Origin: Burkholderiales bacterium
GTDB lineage: Bacteria; Pseudomonadota; Gammaproteobacteria; Burkholderiales; Burkholderiaceae_C
Length of the DNA stretch: 59,503 bases
Assembly (NCBI GenBank): GCA_003963075.1
Contig: RXJV01000076.1
Location: 1 to 59,503, forward strand
Direction: 5' to 3'
Shown: piece by piece, positions 36,887 through 44,268 of the stretch
Position numbering within the stretch: position 1 is the first letter of the stretch
How the letters are laid out: the number at the start of each line of letters is the position of its first letter
Position numbers and translations under genes: made by a program
The notes under the pieces: generated by a model
The model's input: only the letters and a program-made list of their open reading frames with translations
Databases searched by the model: none
Told to the model about the DNA's origin: nothing

Positions 36887-37303
36887 TCACTTCGCCCGGC
36901 GCTCGAGCACTTCGAACAGCGCCATGCCGGCGAGCATGGCGGCGACAAAGCCGAGCGCCTTGGCGTCGCCCACGGCGGCAACGACCAGCGCGGGTCCCGG
37001 GCACAGCCCGGCCAGTCCCCAGCCGACGCCGAACAGCAAGCTGCCGCCGACGAGTCGCCGGTCCACCCCGGCGGACTGTGGCAGTTGCATCGGCAGGCCC
37101 AGCAAGCTCTCGCGCCATCGGGCCGCCAGTGCAAACACCGGCAGACCGACGGCGATCGCACCCGCCATCACCAAGGCCAGCGACGGGTCCCAGGCCCCGG
37201 CCAGATCCAGAAAGCCCAGCACCTTGGCTGGGTCCACCATGCCCGAGACGATCAGGCCCAGGCCAAACAACAGGCCCGACAGGGCCGCCACGATGAAGCT
37301 CAT
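36887..37303 (-). CDS. DUF6691/YedE-like half-transporter (C-terminal half)
   Basis: A 138-residue membrane protein with four helices, starting MSFIVAALSGLLFGLGLIVS with the motif GLIVSGMVDPAKVLGFLDL (as in YeeE/YedE sulfur transporters) and ending near GWGLAGLCPGPALV. It matches the second half of the fused YeeE/YedE protein. The first half is the neighbour upstream, 10 bases away. Probably a thiosulfate or sulfur-compound carrier as a two-protein unit. Controlled by the BigR-like regulator of the same operon. Confidence 0.88.
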   Translation of the reverse strand: MSFIVAALSGLLFGLGLIVSGMVDPAKVLGFLDLAGAWDPSLALVMAGAIAVGLPVFALAARWRESLLGLPMQLPQSAGVDRRLVGGSLLFGVGWGLAGLCPGPALVVAAVGDAKALGFVAAMLAGMALFEVLERRAK

Positions 37304-37313
37304 GTCGAAGCCC

Positions 37314-37742
37314 TCAGATCAGATGCCGCAGGCTGAACACCGTCGCAAAACCGGCGCCCATGAAGGTCAGCGTCGCCACCGCGGAGCGCAGCGACCGCCG
37401 CGACAGCCCGCAAACGCCATGGCCACTGGTGCAGCCCGCCCCGTAGCGTGTGCCAATGCCCACCAGCAGGCCGGCGCCCAGCAGCAGCGGCCAGCCGGCA
37501 TCGATGCGCGGCGTCAGCGGCGCGGCCAGCGCGCCATACAGCCAGGGGGCCGCCGCCAGGCCCGTCACAAACGCCAGCCGCCAGGCGCGCTCGCCCGGCG
37601 CAGGCCTCAGCAGGCCGCCGACGATGCCACTGATGCCGGCAATGCGCCCTGCCCCCAGCACGAGCACCGCCGCTGCAATGCCGATCACGACGCCACCCAG
37701 CAGCGCCGTGCCCGGCGTGAACGCCGTCCAGTTCAAGTTCAT
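37314..37742 (-). CDS. YeeE/YedE-like half-transporter (N-terminal half)
   Basis: A 142-residue membrane protein with four or so helices. It shows the YeeE/YedE motif TRYGAGCTSGHGVCGLSRRS, whose Cys residues are thought to bind or relay the sulfur group. MNLNWTAFTPGTALLGGVVI begins the first helix; the ATG is inside the ATGA overlap with the BigR-like stop. Together with the following DUF6691 protein it forms a split YedE transporter. Confidence 0.9.
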   Translation of the reverse strand: MNLNWTAFTPGTALLGGVVIGIAAAVLVLGAGRIAGISGIVGGLLRPAPGERAWRLAFVTGLAAAPWLYGALAAPLTPRIDAGWPLLLGAGLLVGIGTRYGAGCTSGHGVCGLSRRSLRSAVATLTFMGAGFATVFSLRHLI

Positions 37743-38065
37743 CGGGTCTCCTTGGGGCAATACAGCGCGTAGAGCGTTTGCAACACGGTCAGCAGTCGCG
37801 CGTCGGCGATGCCGTAAAAGATCTTCTTGCCGTCGCGCCGGGTCTGCACCAGGCCCTGCCGACGCAGCACGCCCAGCTGTTGCGACAGCGTGGGCTGCAC
37901 GATGCCCAGCGCCGCCTCCAGGTCGCCGACGCTGTGCTCGCCCTGCGACATCTGGCACAGCAGCAGCAGCCGCTCGGGGTTGCCCAGGGCCTTGAGCAGC
38001 GCGGCCGCATCGCCGGCGGCCGCGCGCAGCCGCTGGGGATCGATGGATGCAGACCGCTCAGGCAT
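37739..38065 (-). CDS. bigR: BigR/SqrR-type ArsR-family sulfide-responsive repressor
   Basis: A 108-residue winged-helix repressor. The DNA-binding core reads LKALGNPERLLLLCQMSQGE then VQPTLSQQLGVLRRQGLVQT. Two Cys stand where BigR and SqrR carry their redox pair: Cys37 in LLLLCQM and Cys103 in ALYCPKETR; in those proteins a disulfide or polysulfide bridge releases DNA. Starts at 38074 and earlier would lie inside the -10 box; the ATG at 38065 fits a near-leaderless transcript. It heads the YedE operon and faces the Blh-type gene across a palindromic operator. Confidence 0.88.
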   Translation of the reverse strand: MPERSASIDPQRLRAAAGDAAALLKALGNPERLLLLCQMSQGEHSVGDLEAALGIVQPTLSQQLGVLRRQGLVQTRRDGKKIFYGIADARLLTVLQTLYALYCPKETR

Positions 38066-38071
38066 GGCAGA

Positions 38072-38093
38072 CATTATATCAATTGATATAATG
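38072..38093. promoter_or_regulatory. BigR-type operator with overlapping divergent -10 boxes
   Basis: A perfect 22-base palindrome centred between 38082 and 38083, half-site CATTATATCAA. Both strands contain TATAAT: 38087-38092 on plus, 38078-38073 on minus. On the minus strand TTGGTT lies 16 bases upstream as a weak -35. A repressor bound here would block both -10 boxes at once, shutting the YedE operon and the divergent Blh gene. Transcription from the minus -10 would start at or one to two bases before the regulator's ATG at 38065. Confidence 0.8.
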
Positions 38094-38118
38094 AAACCAA
38101 CCACCCACCGGAATCGCC

Positions 38119-38982
38119 ATGAGCGTCGCCATCCAAGCCTTCCATGATCCCGCCACCGGCACCGTGAGCTATGTCGTGCACGACCCCGCCACGCGTCGCG
38201 CGGCCATCATCGACCCGGTGCTCGATTACGAGGCCGCCGCCGGCCGCACGTCGACGCGATCCGCCGACGCGCTGCTCGCCCATCTGCGCCGCCACGACCT
38301 GAGCCTGCAATGGGTGCTCGAAACCCATGCCCATGCCGACCACCTGTCTGCCGCGCCCTATCTGAAGCAGCAGGCAGGCGGCCAGATCGCGATCGGCGAG
38401 CGCATCCGCGAGGTGCAGGCCAGCTTCGGCCGGCTGTTCAACCAGCCGGTCGACGATGACGGATTCGATGTGCTGTTGCGCGACGGCGAAAGCTTCCAGA
38501 TCGGCGACCTGCAGGCCACCACCTGGTTCGTGCCGGGCCACACGCCGGCCGACATCGCCTTCCAGATCGAGGATGCCGTCTTCGTTGGCGACACGCTCTT
38601 CATGCCGGACCTTGGCTCGGCGCGCACCGATTTCCCCGGCGGTGATGCGAGCCAGCTCTACCGTTCGGTGAAGCGCCTGCTGGCGCTGCCGCCCGAGACG
38701 CGGCTGTTTGTCTGCCACGACTATCCGCAGGGTCGCAAAGCCCGCTGGCAGACCACGGTGGCCGAGCAGCGCCTGCACAACATCCACATGCACGACGGCA
38801 CGACCGAGGCCGCCTTCGTCGCGATGCGCCAGGCGCGCGATGCGACGCTGGGCATGCCCGCGCTGATCCTGCCGTCGCTGCAGGTCAACATCCGCGCCGG
38901 CCAGTTGCCGGCACCGGAAGCAAACGGCCTGCGCTATCTGCGCATCCCGATCAATGGCCTACCCGAGGCCAAGCCTTCCTGA
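38119..38982 (+). CDS. Blh/persulfide-dioxygenase-like MBL-fold hydrolase
   Basis: A 287-residue metallo-beta-lactamase-fold protein of the ETHE1/Blh group, acting on glutathione persulfide or related sulfur species in sulfide detoxification. Metal site: ETHAHADHLSAAPYL (HxHxDH), VPGHTPADI (His), AVFVGDTLFMPDLGSARTDF (Asp) and LFVCHDYP (His). Starts 25 bases after the shared palindromic operator, so it is likely regulated by the BigR-like repressor. Usual companion of BigR and YedE in other proteobacteria. Confidence 0.92.
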   Translation: MSVAIQAFHDPATGTVSYVVHDPATRRAAIIDPVLDYEAAAGRTSTRSADALLAHLRRHDLSLQWVLETHAHADHLSAAPYLKQQAGGQIAIGERIREVQASFGRLFNQPVDDDGFDVLLRDGESFQIGDLQATTWFVPGHTPADIAFQIEDAVFVGDTLFMPDLGSARTDFPGGDASQLYRSVKRLLALPPETRLFVCHDYPQGRKARWQTTVAEQRLHNIHMHDGTTEAAFVAMRQARDATLGMPALILPSLQVNIRAGQLPAPEANGLRYLRIPINGLPEAKPS

Positions 38983-39012
38983 ACCGGGCCGAGGCTCGCC
39001 GCCAAGGCCAAT

Positions 39013-39036
39013 AAAAAGCCCCGCCATGGCGGGGCT
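39013..39036 (-). terminator. Hairpin terminator (tolC; possibly shared with Blh gene)
   Basis: A 20-base perfect palindrome AGCCCCGCCATGGCGGGGCT at 39017-39036, flanked on the plus strand by a run of five A at 39013-39017. On the minus strand this gives a stem followed by T's, right after the tolC stop. It lies 30 bases after the convergent Blh stop too, so it may stop both. Confidence 0.78.
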
Positions 39037-39059
39037 GGTGCTGCGGGAAGCGCCCGGGC

Positions 39060-40415
39060 TTACTTGACCAGCAGGGTGTTCACCGCGGAAACGTCCTCGG
39101 GGCGCAGTTGCCCCGATGCCTGGCGCAGCTTGAGGCCATTGACCACGACGTCGTAGCGCGCCTTGGCCAGATCGCGCTGGGTCGAGTAGAGCTGCGTCTG
39201 CGCGTTCAGCACGTCCAGGTTGACGCGCACGCCGACCTTGTAGCCCAACTGCGTGGCCTCCAGCGCGAGCTTGGTGGACGACTCGGCCGCCTCGTAGGCG
39301 CTCACCTGGGCCTTGAGCGACTGCACGCCGAAGAAGGCGCGGCGCGTCGCCTCGGCAACGCTGCGGCGGGCGAAGTCGAGGTCGTTGCGGGCCTTGTCCT
39401 CCAGCACCAGGGTCTCCTTGATGCGGTTCTGTGTCGCACCGCCGGTGTAGATCGGGTAGGTGAAGGTCAGGCCGACGCTGGCGGTCTTGGTGGTCCCCAC
39501 GGCCGAGGCCGTGCTGGCCGCACCGCTGAGGCTGTTGTGCAGGTTCTGGCCGCCCAGGTTGGCCGTCGCATCCAGCGTCGGCTTCTCGCCGGCCCGGGCG
39601 ATCTGGGTGTCGAGCTGTGCGAGCTCCAGGCCCAGCCGCGCCTTGCGAATGGCCGGATGCTGGTCGTCGCCGGTGGCGACCCAGGTGTCGATGTTGTCGC
39701 TCGGCAGAGCCGGCAGCGCCACCGGCGTGGCCAAGCCCTTGGGCTCGACGCCGACGCGCCCGACGAACTGGTCGAGCGTGACGCGCTTGACGCGCAGGTC
39801 GTTGTCGGCCGCCAGCTCCTGGGCCACAGCCAGGTCGTAGCGCGCCTGGGCTTCACGCGTGTCGGTGATGGTGGCCGTGCCGACCTCGAAATTGCGCTTG
39901 GCCGAGGCCAGCTGCTCCGCGATCGCGGCCTTGTTGGCCCGCGAGGTGGTCAGCGCATCCTTGGCGGCCAGCACGTCGAAATAAGCCGTGGCCAGGCGCA
40001 CGATCAGGTCTTGCTCGGCGATCTCCAGATCGGCCTGGGCCGCCGCATAGCCGCGACGGGCCTTGTCGATGGTCGGCGTGTTGGCGGCGTTGTAGACCGA
40101 ATACTTGCCCTGCAGACCCGCCGCCAACGTCGTGCTGTTGATGCTGGACGGCCCGGGCCCGCTGGGCAGCTCGGTGCGTGCCTGGGTGCCAGTGACCGAC
40201 AGGCCCAGCGTGGGCCGCAACAGCGCCTCGGCCTGGGCCGTGCGGGCGGCGGCGGCGTCGGCCGCGGCCTTGCTGGCCAGGTAGGTGGCGTCATATCCCC
40301 GCGCGGCGTCGTAGAGGTCTTGCAGGCTCTGGGCCTGGGCCGTGCCGGCGAGCAGGAGGCCGGCCGCAAGGGCCAGCGGTTGCAGGTTCAGGCGACGGGC
40401 TTGGACAAAGGGCAT
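39060..40415 (-). CDS. tolC: TolC-family outer-membrane efflux protein
   Basis: Outer-membrane exit channel for multidrug and type I export. The 451-residue product has a signal peptide (RRLNLQPLALAAGLLLAGTA and onward), TolC helical repeats (LQDLYDAARGYDATYLASKA at the start, TFTYPIYTGGATQNRIKETL, GYKVGVRVNLDVLNAQTQLY). The trimeric barrel signature YTGG is present. The ATG at 40415 begins the signal peptide; earlier in-frame sequence overlaps the upstream gap. The PIMT-like gene lies 145 bases upstream in the same direction, a common betaproteobacterial arrangement. Confidence 0.93.
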   Translation of the reverse strand: MPFVQARRLNLQPLALAAGLLLAGTAQAQSLQDLYDAARGYDATYLASKAAADAAAARTAQAEALLRPTLGLSVTGTQARTELPSGPGPSSINSTTLAAGLQGKYSVYNAANTPTIDKARRGYAAAQADLEIAEQDLIVRLATAYFDVLAAKDALTTSRANKAAIAEQLASAKRNFEVGTATITDTREAQARYDLAVAQELAADNDLRVKRVTLDQFVGRVGVEPKGLATPVALPALPSDNIDTWVATGDDQHPAIRKARLGLELAQLDTQIARAGEKPTLDATANLGGQNLHNSLSGAASTASAVGTTKTASVGLTFTYPIYTGGATQNRIKETLVLEDKARNDLDFARRSVAEATRRAFFGVQSLKAQVSAYEAAESSTKLALEATQLGYKVGVRVNLDVLNAQTQLYSTQRDLAKARYDVVVNGLKLRQASGQLRPEDVSAVNTLLVK

Positions 40416-40560
40416 GGGATTCCTTGACTGGAGCAAAGATGAAGCAGCGGCCGGGGTTATAGACGCAAACCTCGCCACTGACGGAAGCCATGCGACGACT
40501 TGCGCGCGCAGGGCCCTGATCCGGCGATTTGGCGCGACGGGCTGCATGCGGGCTGGCCGA

Positions 40561-41214
40561 TCAGAAGCTGAAGGCCGGCGCCTCGGCGAAACCGGGCAGG
40601 CGGCCGGCCACAGTGTCGAACAGTTCGACCCGGCGGAAATCGTTGGCACCGGTGCGCGTGACCAACACCGCGCGCATAACGGGCTCCACACCGACGATGG
40701 CTGCGAGCCGACCGCCGACCTTGAGCTGGTTCAGCAGCACCTGCGGCACCTCGGCGACCGAACCGGACAACAGGATCGCGTCGAAGGGCTCTTCGGCGGC
40801 CAGGCCATGGGCGCCGTCCTGGTTCAGCACGGTCACGTTCAGCACGCCGGCCCGCCTGAGGTTGGCCGTGGCCTGGGCCGCCAGGCCGGCATCGGCCTCC
40901 AGTGCGATGACGCGCTGTGCCCGGTGGCCGAGCAGCGCGGCAAGGTGGCCGGTGGCGGTGCCGATCTCGAGCACCTTCTCGTGGCGCTGCACCTTCAGCT
41001 CCTGCAGCAGACGCGCTTCGACCTTGGGCGCCAGCATGCGCCGCGTGGCGGTCAGTGGCAGTTCGATGTCGACGAAGGCCTGATGCCGGTGAGCCTCGGG
41101 CACAAAGTCCTCGCGGTGAACGATCTGCAGCAGCTCCAGCACGCCGGCATCGAGCACGTCCCAGGGGCGGATCTGCTGCTCGATCATGTTGAAGCGGGCT
41201 TGTTCGAGGTTCAT
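40561..41214 (-). CDS. Protein-L-isoaspartate O-methyltransferase-family enzyme
   Basis: A 217-residue SAM-dependent methyltransferase of the PIMT (Pcm) family, which repairs damaged aspartyl residues. SAM site VLEIGTATGHLAALLGH, upstream conserved QQIRPWDVLDAGVLELLQIV (the family's N-terminal region). The typical PIMT motif with a Ser/Thr-rich TISQP loop is not obvious; instead the region reads ELPLTATRRMLAPKVEARLL. So this is the PIMT-like variant found beside tolC in betaproteobacteria, and its activity may differ. Start at 41214 gives MNLEQARFNMIEQQ. Confidence 0.82.
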   Translation of the reverse strand: MNLEQARFNMIEQQIRPWDVLDAGVLELLQIVHREDFVPEAHRHQAFVDIELPLTATRRMLAPKVEARLLQELKVQRHEKVLEIGTATGHLAALLGHRAQRVIALEADAGLAAQATANLRRAGVLNVTVLNQDGAHGLAAEEPFDAILLSGSVAEVPQVLLNQLKVGGRLAAIVGVEPVMRAVLVTRTGANDFRRVELFDTVAGRLPGFAEAPAFSF

Positions 41215-41273
41215 CTGATTCTCCGGGGCTCGGTGGGGCAAACTGAAAACCAAAATTCTAGAGGCGAGGCCCC

Positions 41274-41909
41274 TCAGCCCGGCGCGGCCAGCAGGCCATG
41301 CAGCAGCAGCGACATCTGCGCCTGCAGCATCTCGGCCGCACCCATGGACGGGCCGCACACGTCGTAGTCCGCAAACGAGTGCTCGTGCAGCATCAGGTGC
41401 AGCATCGGCGCGATCAGCATGTGCACCGTGGCCTCGACCGGCACCGCGCGGAATTCGCCGGCATGCATGCCGCGCTGCACCAGATCACCGAGCAGGGTCT
41501 TCGACGGGCTGATGACCTCGTCGACATAGAACTGCGCCAGCTCGGGGAAGTTCTTGGCCTCGACCAGCATGATCTTGCTGATCGCGCCGGCGTTGCCCTC
41601 GCCGACCTTGGCCCACCAGGCCTGCATCATCTGGGCGAGCAGCTCGGCGATGGAGCCCTCGTACTGCGCGGCCTGGGCGGCGGACTCGGTGATGTGGACC
41701 CCCAGGTTCTCGCGCACCACGGCCTTGAACAGCTCTTCCTTGCTCGGGTAGTAGCGGTAGAGCGTGCCCTTGGCCACACCGGCTCGTGCGGCCACCTCCT
41801 CGCTGCGGGTGGCGGCAAATCCCTTCTCGACGAACAGCTCCAGCGCCGCCGTCAGCAATTCCTGCGGGCGGGCGTCCTTGCGGCGTTGTCGGGGGGTGGC
41901 GGTGGCCAA
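41274..41909 (-). CDS. TetR/AcrR-family regulator
   Basis: Repressor with an N-terminal HTH (ELLTAALELFVEKGFAATRS followed by EEVAARAGVAKGTLYRYYPS, the TetR signature) and a large helical effector domain (VHMLIAPMLHLMLHEHSFAD). There is no ATG: TTG at 41909 gives a usual short TetR N terminus (MATATPRQRRKDARPQ) and is preferred, while TTG at 41969 would add 20 residues. Neither has a strong ribosome site. A link to the neighbouring tolC is possible, as TetR regulators often control efflux, but is inferred. Confidence 0.82.
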   Translation of the reverse strand: MATATPRQRRKDARPQELLTAALELFVEKGFAATRSEEVAARAGVAKGTLYRYYPSKEELFKAVVRENLGVHITESAAQAAQYEGSIAELLAQMMQAWWAKVGEGNAGAISKIMLVEAKNFPELAQFYVDEVISPSKTLLGDLVQRGMHAGEFRAVPVEATVHMLIAPMLHLMLHEHSFADYDVCGPSMGAAEMLQAQMSLLLHGLLAAPG

Positions 41910-42033
41910 GGCGGCGAAGTTAATGACCGAAGGGTCAGTAATGTAGCCGGCCGCGCCAGCCGCCGGCAAGCCTGTGCCACAGGTGCTCGCTACACTGCGC
42001 CGCCTTTTGACCGAGTTCGCCTGGAGCCTTTAC

Positions 42034-42858
42034 GTGGATGTCATCCTGCTGATCAAAGCCGCCATCATGGGCATCGTGGAGGGGCTCACCGAGTTCCTGC
42101 CGATCTCGTCGACCGGCCATCTCATCCTGACCGGCAGTCTGCTCGGCATGACCGACGCCAAGTCCAAGGTTTTCGACATCGCGATCCAGAGCGGCGCCAT
42201 CCTGGCCGTGTTCATCGTTTACTGGGCCCGCATCCGCGAGGCTCTGACGGGGCTGGCCAGCAGCGACAAGCAGCGCCGCTTCGTGCTGAACGTCTTCATC
42301 GGCTTCCTGCCGGCGGCCATCGTTGGCCTGACCGTCTACAAGGCGATCAAGGCCCACCTGTTCAACGCCCCGGTCGTGGCCGGCGCCTTCATCGTCGGCG
42401 CGCTGATCATCCTGTGGGTGGAAAAGGTGGCCAAGCCGCAGCCCCGCATCCAGACCGTGGACGACATGAGCGCGCTGGACGCGGTCAAGGTCGGCCTGGT
42501 GCAATGCCTGGGCATGATCCCCGGCACCAGCCGCTCGGGCGCCACCATCATCGGCGGCATGCTGCTGGGCCTGTCGCGCAAGGCCGCGACGGACTACTCC
42601 TTCTTCCTGGCCATCCCGACGCTGCTCTCGGCCGGCGGCTACAGCCTCTGGAAGGAGCGCGACGCGTTGTCGATGGCCGACTTCCCGATGTTCGCGGTCG
42701 GCTTCGTCGTCAGCTTCCTGGCCGCCTGGGCCTGCGTGCGCTGGCTGCTGCGCTACGTTTCCAGCCACACCTTCGTGCCCTTCGCCTGGTACCGGATCGC
42801 CTTTGGCGTCATCGTGCTGGCCACCTGGGTGACGGGCACGGTCGTCTGGGCCGACTGA
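42034..42858 (+). CDS. uppP: Undecaprenyl-diphosphatase (bacitracin resistance)
   Basis: Recycles the lipid carrier undecaprenyl diphosphate to the monophosphate for peptidoglycan synthesis. The 274-residue membrane protein has [20 protein letters not shown] near the start (the catalytic Glu/Ser region) and [20 protein letters not shown] further on. Start is GTG at 42034, with GGAG 7 bases upstream; a GTG 60 bases earlier would add residues without family similarity. The following gene starts in a one-base overlap. Confidence 0.95.
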   Translation: MDVILLIKAAIMGIVEGLTEFLPISSTGHLILTGSLLGMTDAKSKVFDIAIQSGAILAVFIVYWARIREALTGLASSDKQRRFVLNVFIGFLPAAIVGLTVYKAIKAHLFNAPVVAGAFIVGALIILWVEKVAKPQPRIQTVDDMSALDAVKVGLVQCLGMIPGTSRSGATIIGGMLLGLSRKAATDYSFFLAIPTLLSAGGYSLWKERDALSMADFPMFAVGFVVSFLAAWACVRWLLRYVSSHTFVPFAWYRIAFGVIVLATWVTGTVVWAD

Positions 42859-43412
42859 TGGCCGCGCGGGATCTGGCTGCCTCGCTGCTGCCGGATTCCC
42901 ACTTCGAGGAACGCCACTGCATCCGCGGCATCGATGCGCCGCTCGAGACACTGCGCGCCACCATCCTCGGGTTCGATGACCACAGCGATGCCTGGCTGAA
43001 CGCGCTGCTGTGGCTGCGCGAGCTGCCGGCGCGCCTGGTCTACCGCTGGCGCCCTGACCTGGGCCTGGCACCCAACCAGCCCCGCTTCGGGCTGGCCAGC
43101 TTCACGCGGCTCGTGGACGACCACACCGGCGTGGCGTTCGGCCTGGCCGGCTGCTTCTGGCGGCTGAACTTCGGCCTACAGCCTTTCACGCCTGACAACC
43201 CGCCCGGCATCGCCAAACTGGTGTTGAGTTTCCAGTGGCAGCGCAACGCGGCCGGCCACCACGATCTGACCACCGTGACCCGCATCTACTGCACCGACGA
43301 CCGCGCCCGACGCCGGATGGCGCTGTACTGGGCGGTCATTCGCCCGTTCAGCGGGCTCATCCGGCTGCGCCTGCTGAATCACATCCGGCGCGCGTCCCAG
43401 GCCCCGCACTGA
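42858..43412 (+). CDS. Conserved hypothetical protein between uppP and map
   Basis: A 184-residue soluble protein, starting [20 protein letters not shown]. Features seen: FEERHCIRGIDAPLETLRAT at the N terminus, RFGLASFTRLVDDHTGVAFG and AAGHHDLTTVTRIYCTDDRA, and a Trp/Arg-rich end. The layout (about 180 residues, polar face with a Gly/Trp central stretch) is reminiscent of START/SRPBCC-type ligand-binding folds, but this is a guess and no family motif is decisive. The start overlaps the uppP stop by one base, so it is translated with it. Confidence 0.6.
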   Translation: MAARDLAASLLPDSHFEERHCIRGIDAPLETLRATILGFDDHSDAWLNALLWLRELPARLVYRWRPDLGLAPNQPRFGLASFTRLVDDHTGVAFGLAGCFWRLNFGLQPFTPDNPPGIAKLVLSFQWQRNAAGHHDLTTVTRIYCTDDRARRRMALYWAVIRPFSGLIRLRLLNHIRRASQAPH

Positions 43413-43445
43413 TCGGGGCCACCAGGTGCAGTCGATAATCCGCAC

Positions 43446-44267
43446 ATGGCCATCACGATCAAGACCGCTGCCGACATCGCCGGCATGCGCATCGCCGGGC
43501 GCCTGGCATCCGAAGTGCTCGACATGCTCACGCCGCATGTCAAGCCGGGTGTCACGACCAATGAGCTCGACCAGCTCGCCCACGACCACATCGTCAACGT
43601 CCAGCAGGCGGTCCCCGCGCCACTGAACTATTGCCCGCCGGGCTACATCCCCTACCCCAAGTCGATCTGCACGTCAGTCAACCAGCAGGTCTGCCACGGC
43701 ATCCCGAACGACAAGCCGCTGAAGAACGGCGACATCGTCAACATCGACGTCACCGTCATCAAGGACGGCTGGCACGGCGACACCAGCCGCATGTTCGTCG
43801 TCGGCGAGGGCTCCATCGCGGCCAAGCGGCTCTGCGCGTTCACCTACGAGGCCATGTGGAAGGGCATTGCCAAGGTTCGCCCCGGCGCGCGGCTGGGCGA
43901 TATCGGCCATGCCATCCAGACCTTCGCCGAAAACGCCGGCTTCTCGATCGTGCGCGAGTTCTGCGGCCATGGCATCGGCCGCGTCTTCCACGAGGAGCCC
44001 CAGGTGCTGCACTACGGCCGCCCCGGCACGCTGGATGAACTGGTGCCCGGCATGATGTTCACGATCGAGCCCATGATCAACGCCGGCCGGCGCGAGATCC
44101 GCGAGCTGGGCGATGGCTGGACCATCGTCACCAAGGACCGTTCCCTGTCGGCCCAGTGGGAGCACACCATCCTCGTCACCGACAGCGGCTACGAGGTGAT
44201 GACGCTGTCGGCCGGCAGCCCGCCGCCGCCGGCCTTCATCACCCCCGCCGCAACCGTCGCCGCCTGA
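43446..44267 (+). CDS. map: Methionine aminopeptidase, type I
   Basis: Removes the initiator Met from nascent proteins. The 273-residue product has all five metal ligands visible in their motifs: [20 protein letters not shown] (two Asp), [16 protein letters not shown] (His), [10 protein letters not shown] (Glu) and [11 protein letters not shown] (Glu). Substrate His lies in NQQVCHGIP. Length fits type Ia with a short C-terminal tail. Ends 1 base before glnD. Confidence 0.96.
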   Translation: MAITIKTAADIAGMRIAGRLASEVLDMLTPHVKPGVTTNELDQLAHDHIVNVQQAVPAPLNYCPPGYIPYPKSICTSVNQQVCHGIPNDKPLKNGDIVNIDVTVIKDGWHGDTSRMFVVGEGSIAAKRLCAFTYEAMWKGIAKVRPGARLGDIGHAIQTFAENAGFSIVREFCGHGIGRVFHEEPQVLHYGRPGTLDELVPGMMFTIEPMINAGRREIRELGDGWTIVTKDRSLSAQWEHTILVTDSGYEVMTLSAGSPPPPAFITPAATVAA

Positions 44268-44268
44268 C

